DNA of 64,000 nt from Methanosarcina flavescens (GTDB taxonomy: Archaea; Halobacteriota; Methanosarcinia; Methanosarcinales; Methanosarcinaceae). The translations under genes and the position numbers were made by a program. The notes under the pieces are model-generated. The model made no database searches. It was not told the DNA's origin and saw only the letters and a list, made by a program, of their open reading frames with translations. This document shows, piece after piece, positions 8,847-17,422 of this stretch; positions within the stretch are counted from its first letter, which is position 1; the number at the start of each line of letters is the position of its first letter. The stretch lies in the NCBI RefSeq assembly GCF_001304615.2, contig NZ_CP032683.1, forward strand, positions 496,001 to 560,000. The letters run 5' to 3'.

Positions 8847-9673
8847 ATTCTATCCCACCCATCAGCAAAGTATATACCCAGAGCTGCATATTTGATTCCG
8901 CTGGATACATCGTTGTTACTTACAAGATTCATAATTTCTTCAGGGGAGAAAGCGCCGTCAGCGTTTCCGAACTCAGTTTCGAGTTCACCTTCACTCAGTA
9001 TACTGATAGAGATACTCTCTTTATCTGTAACACTGCTTCCTGAAGGGTTCGCAGCCGTAAAGGAGAATTTGAATTTACCTGTTTTAGTACTTTTTATATC
9101 ATAGAAATAGAGGTCTCCACTCTCTGGCTTCAATGAGACAACACCCTGTTCTATGCCATTAAGGTCAATAGTCACTGAAGGTTCTCCAGAAGGCCGACCC
9201 ACAACTTTTGCCCTTACAGTTGAGAAGTCCTTTCCATCATTCAGGATGTATAGAGGGAACGCAGATAAACTTTCTATAGTTGGGGGTTCAAAGTCTCCAT
9301 TGAACGTCAGGTCAATTTCTACTGGCTCAGCTCCGTGCTTATAGGTCACTGAAACTGGTTCGGATGGGACACCTGCCAGCTTGAAAGTTATCGCTTTTCC
9401 ATTATCTTGCTTCGTGCCGTCAACTGTCACCAGATACCTTCCATTTCCGTCAATAGTGTTCGAGCCAACAAGCTTTGAATCTATGTACGCAGAGATTACA
9501 AGTCCGGAACCCGCATTTGCAGCATCTCCTTTCAGATTTCCTCCAAACACATTGGGGAGAGAAGGAATAGTAGAGGAATCACTATTGGCAGATGCAGCCG
9601 GAACAAGGGACATGCCCAGTAGTAGAATAACCAGGCATGATAAAATTTTTAAGTATTTGTCCTTGATCGTCAT
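8843..9673 (-). CDS. Secreted Ig-like/carboxypeptidase-regulatory-like surface protein
   Basis: 276-residue exported protein of unknown role. Signal peptide about residues 1-30 (LKILSCLVILLLGMSLVPAA); the mature part consists of two beta-rich domains, the first with the pattern GSGLVISAYIDSKLVGSNTI then DGNGRYLVTV seen in several Methanosarcina surface proteins, and the second Ig-like. It ends in a short helical segment (SPEEIMNLVSNNDVSSGIKY) resembling a fragment of a dockerin-like or EF-hand-like repeat. No anchor is seen. The ATG at 9673 has GGTGA six bases upstream and is preferred over a GTG/ATG further up. Stop overlaps the next gene's start. Confidence 0.8.
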   Translation of the reverse strand: MTIKDKYLKILSCLVILLLGMSLVPAASANSDSSTIPSLPNVFGGNLKGDAANAGSGLVISAYIDSKLVGSNTIDGNGRYLVTVDGTKQDNGKAITFKLAGVPSEPVSVTYKHGAEPVEIDLTFNGDFEPPTIESLSAFPLYILNDGKDFSTVRAKVVGRPSGEPSVTIDLNGIEQGVVSLKPESGDLYFYDIKSTKTGKFKFSFTAANPSGSSVTDKESISISILSEGELETEFGNADGAFSPEEIMNLVSNNDVSSGIKYAALGIYFADGWDRI

Positions 9674-9726
9674 CTTGTCACCTTGAAATTTTACCATTAC
9701 TCATGCAGACTCTTTTTAAAAGTCCT

Positions 9727-10503
9727 TCAGGGATTCTTTCTGGATCCCCTCCCGAAATTGAATCCGAAAGCGAGCAGAAGTATGCCTGCAACCGCAAAAA
9801 CAATAAGGAAACCTGGAGCACTCTCTGGTCTAGAGGAACTTTCGGAAGATTCAGCTGCCTCATAATCTTCGGAGTTTGCGCTCGTATTTTTCAATGCCGT
9901 CATGTTCGGCTCATGGACTGAACTTTCAACGGTATCGGCTTTGGAGCCTTCTGCGGAATCTTCCTGTTCTTCATCATCTACCAGGGGTTTTGAACCTATT
10001 TTTGAATTTGAATTGCTGTTTGAATTTGTATTCGAATTGCTATTTGAATTTGTATTTGAATTGCTGTTTGAATTGCTGTTTGAATTGCTGTTTAAACCAC
10101 TACTTGAATCACTTTCAGCAATCGTGGAATAAATTGCCTCACCATCAGGCAGCTCGAGGGTAACCATACCGCCGGATTCCCAGGCAACGCTGCTTGAAGC
10201 AGCCTTTCCATCCACCTTAAAAGTAACCAGTTTTCCTACATCTTCGGCAGTACCAGGAATAAAGAGAGAGTAATTTCCTGAGGAAGTATTTGCAAGATAC
10301 TCCTTTTCATTAAGATAAGCTGCAACGACAGTCCCGTCGGGAGCAGAAGTGCCGTTAATGAGAGCTACCCCTGTTACTGTCATCGGAAGTATTGGGGGAG
10401 AGGGAGGAACATCCGCTGCCGCCATACATCCCTGGGGTAATGCTAGGAAAAACAACAATAATACGGATGTTGTTACCAGGCAGCTTTTTAATTTTTTATC
10501 CAT
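9727..10503 (-). CDS. Serine/asparagine-repeat surface protein with PGF-CTERM anchor
   Basis: 258-residue exported protein. Signal peptide about 1-29, then a beta domain (TVTGVALINGTSAPDGTVVAAY onward is the same fold as in the downstream gene), a low-complexity Asn-Ser/Asn-Thr repeat of roughly 38 residues, an acidic Ser/Glu spacer, and the terminal SAPGFLIVFAVAGILLLAFG with basic tail (PGF-CTERM). The Ser/Asn stretch is a likely glycosylated stalk. GGAGG eight bases before the ATG at 10503 fixes the start. It lies 82 bp downstream of the 1022-residue protein gene and 53 bp upstream of the next. Confidence 0.85.
   Translation of the reverse strand: MDKKLKSCLVTTSVLLLFFLALPQGCMAAADVPPSPPILPMTVTGVALINGTSAPDGTVVAAYLNEKEYLANTSSGNYSLFIPGTAEDVGKLVTFKVDGKAASSSVAWESGGMVTLELPDGEAIYSTIAESDSSSGLNSNSNSNSNSNSNTNSNSNSNTNSNSNSNSKIGSKPLVDDEEQEDSAEGSKADTVESSVHEPNMTALKNTSANSEDYEAAESSESSSRPESAPGFLIVFAVAGILLLAFGFNFGRGSRKNP
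10014..10110. repeat. Short tandem repeat coding the Asn-Ser stalk
   Basis: Imperfect tandem copies of GAATTGCTGTTT and GAATTTGTATTT (on the plus strand) encode alternating Asn-Ser and Asn-Thr in the surface protein read from the opposite strand. The unit is a multiple of six bases, so slippage changes stalk length without breaking the frame. Confidence 0.8.
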
Positions 10504-10585
10504 TGTAGACCTCCAAATATACGTGAACAACAAAAAGAAAAAAACCGTTCAGCCTGAAGAGGCTGAACAGTCAGTTGTTCTGAAA

Positions 10586-13500
10586 TTACACCCACTTAGA
10601 AGATTCCCAGGTGGATGGGTCCGTCAAATCAAAGCCATCTGGCCAAGTAGATGGATCATTCAGGTCAAAGTCTTCTGGCCATGTAGACGGATCAAACGGA
10701 TTAAAACCTCCCTCATCCTGACCTAAATTCGGTTTGTACGAGTTTTCTATGGATGCGTAGGTACCTTCACTCTTCATGAAGATCCAGTAGCCCTGTCCGG
10801 GAACCATACAGTTATCAGTCTCAAGTGCTCCGACTGGCCTGGGATCAGATTCACCGACGTACTTAGCAATTCCGCTTACAGCGCTCGCACCAGGGATTAT
10901 GCCGCCCCAACCTTCATTATTTTGGAAAGTTATGAGGTTGGAGAACTTGTAGTTTTGAGCATTATCGGTGTTGAACTCATTGAGCGAAGCCAGAGTTGTT
11001 GACCAGAGTGCAGGGTATGAAGAGGTGTGACCTATCATGTGCCATCCACGGCTCAGAGTCAGAGAAGCTGGAACATCTGGGTTAGCGCCTTCAGAAGCCA
11101 TTCCCTTGAACTTAACATTGGTCATGCAAGGCTGTTTAGCGTAGACCCAGTAGCCCTTGCAAGGTTCAATTGTTTTTGGAATTTCCCAGCATGAGCCGTT
11201 CCAGTAGATAACATAGTTACCAGCGCCAAAGACATCTTCAGGACATGCCTTTGAATCAATAAGTCTCTTCGGCACGGATTTAAGGTTCCAGCCCTGTTCG
11301 AGCGTGATGGTCATATCTTCATATGTCTGTACAGGACCGCACATGGAAAACTTAGGATCGTAGTTGCCGGCTTTATCACGAGCAATAACAGCTACCCAGT
11401 AGTCCTTGCCGAAGACAAGGTCCTTACCTTCGACTGCTTCAATACACAGATAGTACACACTCTTATCTTCTGAACTCTTTAATTTCTGATTTGGAGTGTC
11501 TGTGCCATCTGTGTGAGTCTCTTTCCCGTCTATCCTTACCTTTTTCATGTCTTCAATGCAAGTCGGCTTAGATGTGCTGATGTAAACTTCATATGGCTCG
11601 TCAGAGTCAAGATCTTCATCGGTGCTTGCATTCCAGCTAACCATCAACCCAGGATAATCTCTCACAGAGACCCAGTCAGTAAGGCCGAATGCATCTTCAA
11701 CATTCAGGTTTGCTACTGGAGCCGGGCACTTGCTGTCAACTGAGAAATACTTTACATCAGGCTGGTAAGTTCTGCCGCTTGTACAGTCAGTAATAAGTAC
11801 CGTCCAGGATACCTGCTGCCCGTCTTTCACCGACGCTTTTACTGAATAGTTGTCTTCACCAACAAGGAAATCGCATTCGTCGCAAGCGCCTCCTTCACAG
11901 GAGACTCCACTGCAGACATTCTTATCTTTTTCATCGCAGCTTGAGTCTACCTGTGTGTTGTTAATAAGAAGCTTGTAGTGGAAAGGCAGTCCTGCTCCTT
12001 CTCCATTCTTTCCTTCAACTCTGAATGTGAATGTCGGGGTTGAGGTGACGTATCCTCCGTCAGGTTTCTCGAGAGTGACTACAAGTCCGTCGAGGCTGAC
12101 ATAGAATTTCCGGACTTCGCTTTTAGCTTTGTTTCCGGCTGCGTCCTCAACTTCAACCGACCAGTTGTGAGCGCCATCTGCAAGGTGGATTTTCTCGGTG
12201 ACTGAATCTCCAGATACAACTGCCTCGGAGATTACATCATCTGGGAACAGGTCATCCCAATATTCTTCAGGAATACCACTCTCAGGAATACCATTCTCAG
12301 GGATTTCACCTTCAGGAATACCAGGGAATAGTTCATCCCAGGACATACCAGGGAATAGTTCATCCCAGGGAATACCCTCGGGGAATAGTTCATCCCAGGG
12401 AATCTGCCCATATTCATCCTCATAATTATATCCAGGAATATGGCCAGGAATTTGATCATATACTCCAGCAGGTTTTCCATCTATGAACAGTGTGTATCTG
12501 AGCTTAAGATCCTCTTTATATTGAGCAGCTAATTCATCTTCACAAATGAAGTTGAATTTAGTTTCAGGGCCTATTACCTCTTTGTAGCAGTCTGCAGGAG
12601 AAACAAGTTTCACAGTGGGGCATTTTGTGTCAACATACAGAGTTCTGAGACCACTGCCACCTATGTTTCCTTGTTCGTCCCTCAGTTTGACTTCCCAGGT
12701 GTATTTGCCGTCAGCCAGATCAAGCTCAAACTGCTTATATGACCCGGGTTTCAAAACCCCGTTAAACTTCTGGATACCATTGAGCTCGAAAGTGTAGGTA
12801 ATATCATTAGACCTGTAGTCATAGTAAAAAGCACTGAAATTGAACTTTACACATTTCTTATTGGCAAACTCTGACTCAGGTGTAACCAGTTTAAATTGTG
12901 GGCTCCAGTAATCAAAGCTCGGATCAAAATTAATCCCGCCAGGGAAAGATTTATCGCCCAGTAAATTATCGAACTCGTCAAAGCCAGAAACATCTATGTC
13001 TAGAGGACCACTTATGTCCTGTGGAATTGTATAGTCATAGGCAAATGTATCATCATCCACCTTTGTCATCGGTTCATTTTCGATTGGGCTAGCGCCCACC
13101 AGGTTTGCATTACTGGCATTGGGTGAACTACTACTGTCTTTAATCGATATTTTGGCGTTATCGACAGGCCTGCTGAAATCAGCAGTGATGTTTACAGTTT
13201 TCCCCGGTATGAAAGGACCAGTTTCGTTGAGTCCGATCTCAATGGTTAAATAGCTCTCAGGATCAAATCTAAATGCTTCGGGGTCTTTTGCAGGCTCACC
13301 ATCCAGCAGCTGATTGCCATCTGCATCAAACGCATCGATGTCTACAGCCAGAGGACCACTTACTATGTCCATCGGGATGGTATAGTTATAACCAAAGAAG
13401 TTATCATCAGCATTTAATACATCCATCTCCGCAGAACTGCCCAAAAGTGAATCGGAGCTGTTAAAGATCGATATAGTGGCGTGATCGACAGATGCATTGA

Positions 13501-13651
13501 AATCAACGGTGATATTTACAATATCTCCCGGTATAACATTGGTTTTGTCATATGTGACAATAACCTCTGTGTCTTCTTCAGCTGCACTTGCTGCCCCTAT
13601 TAAAAGAGACATAATTAGCAGCGCACTAAATAGTATCAATTTTTGTTTCAT
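10586..13651 (-). CDS. Large multi-domain secreted surface protein
   Basis: 1021-residue exported protein. Signal peptide LILFSALLIMSLLIGAASAA; two related N-terminal beta domains, each with the pattern PGDIVNITVDF or PGKTVNITADF; several Ig-like domains in the middle (LYVDTKCPTVKLVSP and similar repeats at each border, with TFELNGIQKFNG-type strands); a cysteine-rich insert; a fibronectin-like domain; and C-terminal paired modules with GWNLKSVP...GYWVYA and GWHMIGHTS...GYWIFM motifs common in archaeal surface proteins. Two tandem-repeat tracts are present: four WDELFP-type units near residue 430 and three DPSTWP units at the C-terminus. No membrane anchor follows. GGTGA five bases before the ATG at 13651 sets the start. 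First gene of the surface operon. Confidence 0.85.
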   Translation of the reverse strand: MKQKLILFSALLIMSLLIGAASAAEEDTEVIVTYDKTNVIPGDIVNITVDFNASVDHATISIFNSSDSLLGSSAEMDVLNADDNFFGYNYTIPMDIVSGPLAVDIDAFDADGNQLLDGEPAKDPEAFRFDPESYLTIEIGLNETGPFIPGKTVNITADFSRPVDNAKISIKDSSSSPNASNANLVGASPIENEPMTKVDDDTFAYDYTIPQDISGPLDIDVSGFDEFDNLLGDKSFPGGINFDPSFDYWSPQFKLVTPESEFANKKCVKFNFSAFYYDYRSNDITYTFELNGIQKFNGVLKPGSYKQFELDLADGKYTWEVKLRDEQGNIGGSGLRTLYVDTKCPTVKLVSPADCYKEVIGPETKFNFICEDELAAQYKEDLKLRYTLFIDGKPAGVYDQIPGHIPGYNYEDEYGQIPWDELFPEGIPWDELFPGMSWDELFPGIPEGEIPENGIPESGIPEEYWDDLFPDDVISEAVVSGDSVTEKIHLADGAHNWSVEVEDAAGNKAKSEVRKFYVSLDGLVVTLEKPDGGYVTSTPTFTFRVEGKNGEGAGLPFHYKLLINNTQVDSSCDEKDKNVCSGVSCEGGACDECDFLVGEDNYSVKASVKDGQQVSWTVLITDCTSGRTYQPDVKYFSVDSKCPAPVANLNVEDAFGLTDWVSVRDYPGLMVSWNASTDEDLDSDEPYEVYISTSKPTCIEDMKKVRIDGKETHTDGTDTPNQKLKSSEDKSVYYLCIEAVEGKDLVFGKDYWVAVIARDKAGNYDPKFSMCGPVQTYEDMTITLEQGWNLKSVPKRLIDSKACPEDVFGAGNYVIYWNGSCWEIPKTIEPCKGYWVYAKQPCMTNVKFKGMASEGANPDVPASLTLSRGWHMIGHTSSYPALWSTTLASLNEFNTDNAQNYKFSNLITFQNNEGWGGIIPGASAVSGIAKYVGESDPRPVGALETDNCMVPGQGYWIFMKSEGTYASIENSYKPNLGQDEGGFNPFDPSTWPEDFDLNDPSTWPDGFDLTDPSTWESSKWV
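12250..12420. repeat. In-gene tandem repeats (WDELFP and GIPE units)
   Basis: On the plus strand GGGAATAGTTCATCCCAGG-type units occur three times in a row, flanked by GGAATACCA-type units. They code for PWDELFP and PESGIP/PENGIP repeats in the large surface protein. The low divergence between copies suggests recent expansion. Confidence 0.75.
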
Positions 13652-14633
13652 ACTTTCACCTAGATTCCGCAAATATCCATTTTGTTCCAGATTAAACATT
13701 GAATATTATATCTTTTTAAATAACATTTTTATGTTTAAAGATATAGCAGATCTTAGCTATTAAAATGTTTCCACCAAACAATATATAAATTATGAGTTAG
13801 TAGGACACTCATTTAATAAATAAGTTAAGACTATTTGGCAATTGTAGTTTATATTTTACCCCCAATTTTTCAACCAAACCCCCTCAATATAAATGAGTTG
13901 ATATAGTTTAATATGTACAATTGACAAGGAACTCAACACTTCTCCATAGTTCGTTTTTGGATGAAGTGCGGTAACATTTAGATCCCGATGCGGCAAGCAG
14001 TAACCTCAAAGGGTTTTGCTGCATACAGGGAAGCTATTCAAACCTGTTTTTGTGCCAGTTCTGACCAGTCAGCCTGTGCGTGAGATACGTGCCAATACCG
14101 CAAGGCATAAATCTGTCACAGATTGAAATTCCGCCAACGGTAAACATAACGTCCTAGCGCAGTGCACTTATCTCTGTATATTATCTTGCGACGATAATAT
14201 AGCTAAGATTACACGATAACTGATATAAATCTTTCTAACAGAATAGAGTAATTAAATTTAGTTAGTTGTAAAAAGAAACTTTAGGTCATTCAATAGAAAT
14301 TATTTATACTGTAAAAGTAGAAATGACGATAATTATGCCAGTTTATAGAAAAGCTTAGAATGTCTTGTAACTGGATAAATTACCTTATAATTGTAAAATT
14401 TTACAAATATAGGGGTTCTTAGAGAGCATGAAGTTAGTGAGTAAAGATTTATTGAGAGTAAAAATTTGCTAAATCTGTCCTTCAGTAGTGAAAAAAGCTT
14501 CTATGGCACCTAAATTCTTAGATAAAGAAGTTGCACTATACCTTTTTCAAAATTTAAACTCACAAGCTTAAAGTCCGGAAAAAACATAATTTAATAAAAA
14601 CACTTTCTATGCGGAAGGAATGGGGGGCTTAAA
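13652..14633. other. Long gene-free interval with a GC-richer core
   Basis: Nearly 1 kb without a supported gene. 13652-13900 is AT-rich and must include the promoter of the minus-strand surface operon. 13965-14160 is richer in G and C than its flanks and can be folded locally (for example AATCTG/CAGATT at about 14115); it may be a gene relic or a structured RNA. A perfect hairpin with 8-bp arms (ATATTATC and GATAATAT) sits at 14178-14200. The rest is AT-rich. Confidence 0.5.
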
Positions 14634-15767
14634 ATTCGATATACTTTTCAGGATTCTACGGATTTTCCTATCCAGAGAGATTTTATTCGTGACTTACAGG
14701 ATTTTATAAGGATTTCAAAGGAAGTCATACCTCTGGAAAAGTCAGCTATCACAATAAAAAATGAGAGCCGAGAAAAGCTTGGAGTTTTCGAGAGGAGAAT
14801 TCAAGAAATCGATAGATTAGAGAAGGATATCAGGGATTATATTGAAAGCCGTACAACCGGAGTAGATGCAGCTGAGATTCTTGAGATAAGGGAAAGGATT
14901 TTAGAAACCTCCTCAAGCGTGGCGCTGGAAAAGAAAAATGAAAAACTTGCGGAGCTTGACAGGCAGAATAAACTGGATCTTATGGAGACCCAGCAGCTTT
15001 ATACAAGGATGCTCTCAGTTCTCGGTCCGTTTTTCGAAGACAGCATATATGGAGCTCAAAACACATATTATGCGTATATCGAGGATAAGGTACTGAGGGG
15101 AAAGCATATTGGTTCCATTGAAAACATGAAGTATGAATTTGACCTTCTTTTTACACAAGACACCCTGAAGGTAAAAGACCTGCAAAACCTGTCTTTGCCG
15201 GTCTGGTCAAAGAGTGGAATTCTGTCCAGAGAGAAAAAAGTGAAGAGCTTCGATGTATCCGAGTTCTATATCACGAATATCGAGTATGAGGGAAATAACC
15301 TGAGAGCTGTTATTGAGGACAAAGACCCGGAAAACAGGTTCATTATCTCATCGGATGAGAAAGCCTTTCTGATTATGCGCAGAGATTACGAGATTACACG
15401 GGACGCAGATCTGGCAGCTGCATTAAACAAGGACTCGGTCGACGCATTCATATTAAAGCTAAAAAATTTTTTCAGGGAATCTGTGGGATCGGAAAGGCTC
15501 AGACGTATAACAATTGATGGGAGAAATGCCGTTGAGGAGAATAAAATTTTTGACTGCCTGAAACTAATTGCCTCAATATACGGAAAACTGGTAACAGAGT
15601 GCCTTGAGAGAGGATATACCGAAGGGGAAATTACCATAAAAATTGAAGAACCAGGCGGGATCAGGACAGAGAAATACCTTAAGAAGTCGGAGATTTACAG
15701 GGAACTTTCAACCATCGGAAGTGAAGGAAAAGAACTTGCTGCACTTTTAAGGGTATCGGATGCTTGA
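14634..15767 (+). CDS. Uncharacterised, partly coiled-coil protein; apparent ATT start
   Basis: I do not recognise the family. The frame is open from 14598 and reads naturally from RYTFQDSTDFPIQRDFIRDL through a charged coiled-coil region (about residues 45-120) into a mixed alpha/beta C-terminal part. There is no ATG, GTG or TTG in frame before a GTG at 14919, which would drop the conserved-looking N-terminus. GGGGGG at 14622-14627 lies six bases before ATT at 14634, an ideal Shine-Dalgarno spacing, so ATT initiation is proposed (377 residues). The alternative is an ATG at 14620 plus one lost G in the G6 run, which would give MGGLKIRYTF. It stands alone on the plus strand. Confidence 0.65.
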   Translation: MRYTFQDSTDFPIQRDFIRDLQDFIRISKEVIPLEKSAITIKNESREKLGVFERRIQEIDRLEKDIRDYIESRTTGVDAAEILEIRERILETSSSVALEKKNEKLAELDRQNKLDLMETQQLYTRMLSVLGPFFEDSIYGAQNTYYAYIEDKVLRGKHIGSIENMKYEFDLLFTQDTLKVKDLQNLSLPVWSKSGILSREKKVKSFDVSEFYITNIEYEGNNLRAVIEDKDPENRFIISSDEKAFLIMRRDYEITRDADLAAALNKDSVDAFILKLKNFFRESVGSERLRRITIDGRNAVEENKIFDCLKLIASIYGKLVTECLERGYTEGEITIKIEEPGGIRTEKYLKKSEIYRELSTIGSEGKELAALLRVSDA

Positions 15768-15997
15768 CTAAAAAACAGTCAGGTGATAAGAGACAGTAAC
15801 AGATAATAAGGACAGAACAAACTGAAAATGTGAAGAAAATTTAGAGGTTCTGCTTTTCCTTCTGCCAGGAAGTACAGAGCAGTTCAGTTACGGTTGAGAT
15901 AATAAAGAGAATTTTCTATAAAAAGATAAAATTTTGAGAGCTGCCTTCACTAACAGCTGTATTGACAGAAAAAAATCAGGTTTATCCTGCCCTGCAA

Positions 15998-16210
15998 CTA
16001 CTCTGGTTTTCCTTCCTCATAACCTGCCCCATCTGGCAGGAAAGGAGCGAAAATGACTACTATAAATAGTAACAGAAAAGTGCCATACACTCGGGTCGTT
16101 GCCTCAAAAGTAGCATAAAACATGAGAATTACAAGCATTACCCAGACAATGAAACTGAGCTGAAGAGCAATCCTTACCCTGTATAAATTCTCCTCGCTTT
16201 CGCTCAACAA
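15998..16210 (-). CDS. Small two-helix membrane protein
   Basis: 70-residue protein of unknown function with two transmembrane helices (about 17-37 and 42-59) and a short acidic C-tail. A GGGGGG Shine-Dalgarno lies five bases before the TTG at 16210; a second TTG follows at once. It ends with TAG, one of only two TAG stops among intact genes here; readthrough would add about 15 residues before TAG TGA, so the TAG is probably a true stop. Confidence 0.55.
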   Translation of the reverse strand: MLSESEENLYRVRIALQLSFIVWVMLVILMFYATFEATTRVYGTFLLLFIVVIFAPFLPDGAGYEEGKPE

Positions 16211-16680
16211 AATCCCCCCTCAAAGAACCCCTCCAAAGATCCCGAATAAAAATGATTCTCGATTGAATAAATAAGTGTTTATCGGAATGACAGATCTGGA
16301 GATCTGGGGCACAATCAGGGCAAAAAATTATGAGTAAAACGCTTACTGGAATTAGAGTATAAACTTATTGGAATTAGAGTATAAATTTAGTTTTTATAAT
16401 AATAGATTTATAGTATACGTACATTTATTTTTCTTAGGCGTATGCTTAACAGACATTCTTCGAATGGCCTACATCCGGTATGCAGATGGTATATTATCAT
16501 TGCAGGTATTATTATACCGATTCTTGAACGGAGATGGGGCATATGCGATGGATTGGAATCGAGACGGGGCGTCCTGCATAAACCGCTACAGAAAAGGAAG
16601 CCATTATCTGTCTCATCCGAGATTTTAACAGGCAAACTTCTTTTACATCAAGATAATCATTTTCCTGGGGGGAACAAACT
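16211..16680. other. Gap upstream of sodC
   Basis: 470 bp between divergent genes. It is AT-rich at 16211-16430 and includes a short repeat CTTATTGGAATTAGAGTATAAA/CTTACTGGAATTAGAGTATAAA (16343-16385). Several overlapping open frames at 16400-16630 have no recognisable sequence or ribosome-binding site. The sodC promoter is expected here. Confidence 0.4.
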
Positions 16681-17217
16681 ATGAGAGCTGGATTGATAAT
16701 AATACTGATCATCTCGGCAGCACTGATATCTGCGACTACGGTCTATGCCCGTGAAAATACCACAAATAGTGCCATAGCTGTCATGAAGGATGCAAAGGGC
16801 AATACTGTAGGACTGGCAACTTTTACCGAGGAGTGCAATGGGCTTGTCCGCATCAATGCCAACGTAAAATGCCTGGAACCGGGCATGCATGGAATCCATA
16901 TTCACGAGAAAGGAGACTGTACCGGACCAGACTTCACCTCTGCTGGCGGACACTATAATCCTCTGGGCAAAGAACATGGCCTCAATAACCCTCAAGGCCC
17001 TCATGCCGGTGACCTGCCCAATCTCGAAGTTGGCAAGGATGGCAGGGGACAGATGAACGTCACCACAGACCTTGTGACGCTGTCACCTGGACCGACCACG
17101 CTATTCCCAGCTAATGGCACTGCGCTAATCATCCATTCCGATCCTGACGACCAGATGACGAATCCATCTGGTAACAGTGGGGCGCGGATTGCCTGCGGGG
17201 TCATAGAGAAGAAATGA
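16681..17217 (+). CDS. sodC: Cu,Zn superoxide dismutase, exported
   Basis: 178-residue SodC, which dismutates superoxide outside the cytoplasmic membrane. A signal peptide covers about residues 1-23. All metal ligands can be placed: HIHEKGDC (His73, His75, Cys80), AGGHYNP (His91), His99, GPHAGDLPN (His108, Asp111) and IIHSDPDD (His152), plus the electrostatic-guidance Arg169 and the disulphide partner Cys172 in GARIACGVI. GGGGGGAA just upstream of the ATG is a strong Shine-Dalgarno. Cu,Zn enzymes are uncommon in archaea, which mostly use Fe or Mn enzymes or superoxide reductase, so acquisition from bacteria is plausible. It is monocistronic. Confidence 0.93.
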   Translation: MRAGLIIILIISAALISATTVYARENTTNSAIAVMKDAKGNTVGLATFTEECNGLVRINANVKCLEPGMHGIHIHEKGDCTGPDFTSAGGHYNPLGKEHGLNNPQGPHAGDLPNLEVGKDGRGQMNVTTDLVTLSPGPTTLFPANGTALIIHSDPDDQMTNPSGNSGARIACGVIEKK

Positions 17218-17422
17218 GTTTTCGTAAGACAGTACGTATAATCAAGGCAGTATATTTGATTGGGTTTATTTTATTGATTGGATTTACTTTATTTAATCCA
17301 AATATTTTTTAATTGTAGATCTCCTTTATTTGAAGCAGCTGCTTGAATTATCTGCATTTTAATATAATTCATATGTGCGTCAACTGCGATAGCCTGTTAA
17401 CAATTCAAATTTTAATAAATTA

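Noticed and set aside
10014-10110. Short regular repeats as a possible CRISPR array
   Set aside because: Units of about 12-18 bp without unique spacers, inside a coding frame for an Asn-Ser stalk; no CRISPR array or cas gene was seen in the window.
16400-16640. Overlapping small open frames upstream of sodC
   Set aside because: No Shine-Dalgarno, no recognisable sequence, and several mutually overlapping frames on both strands.
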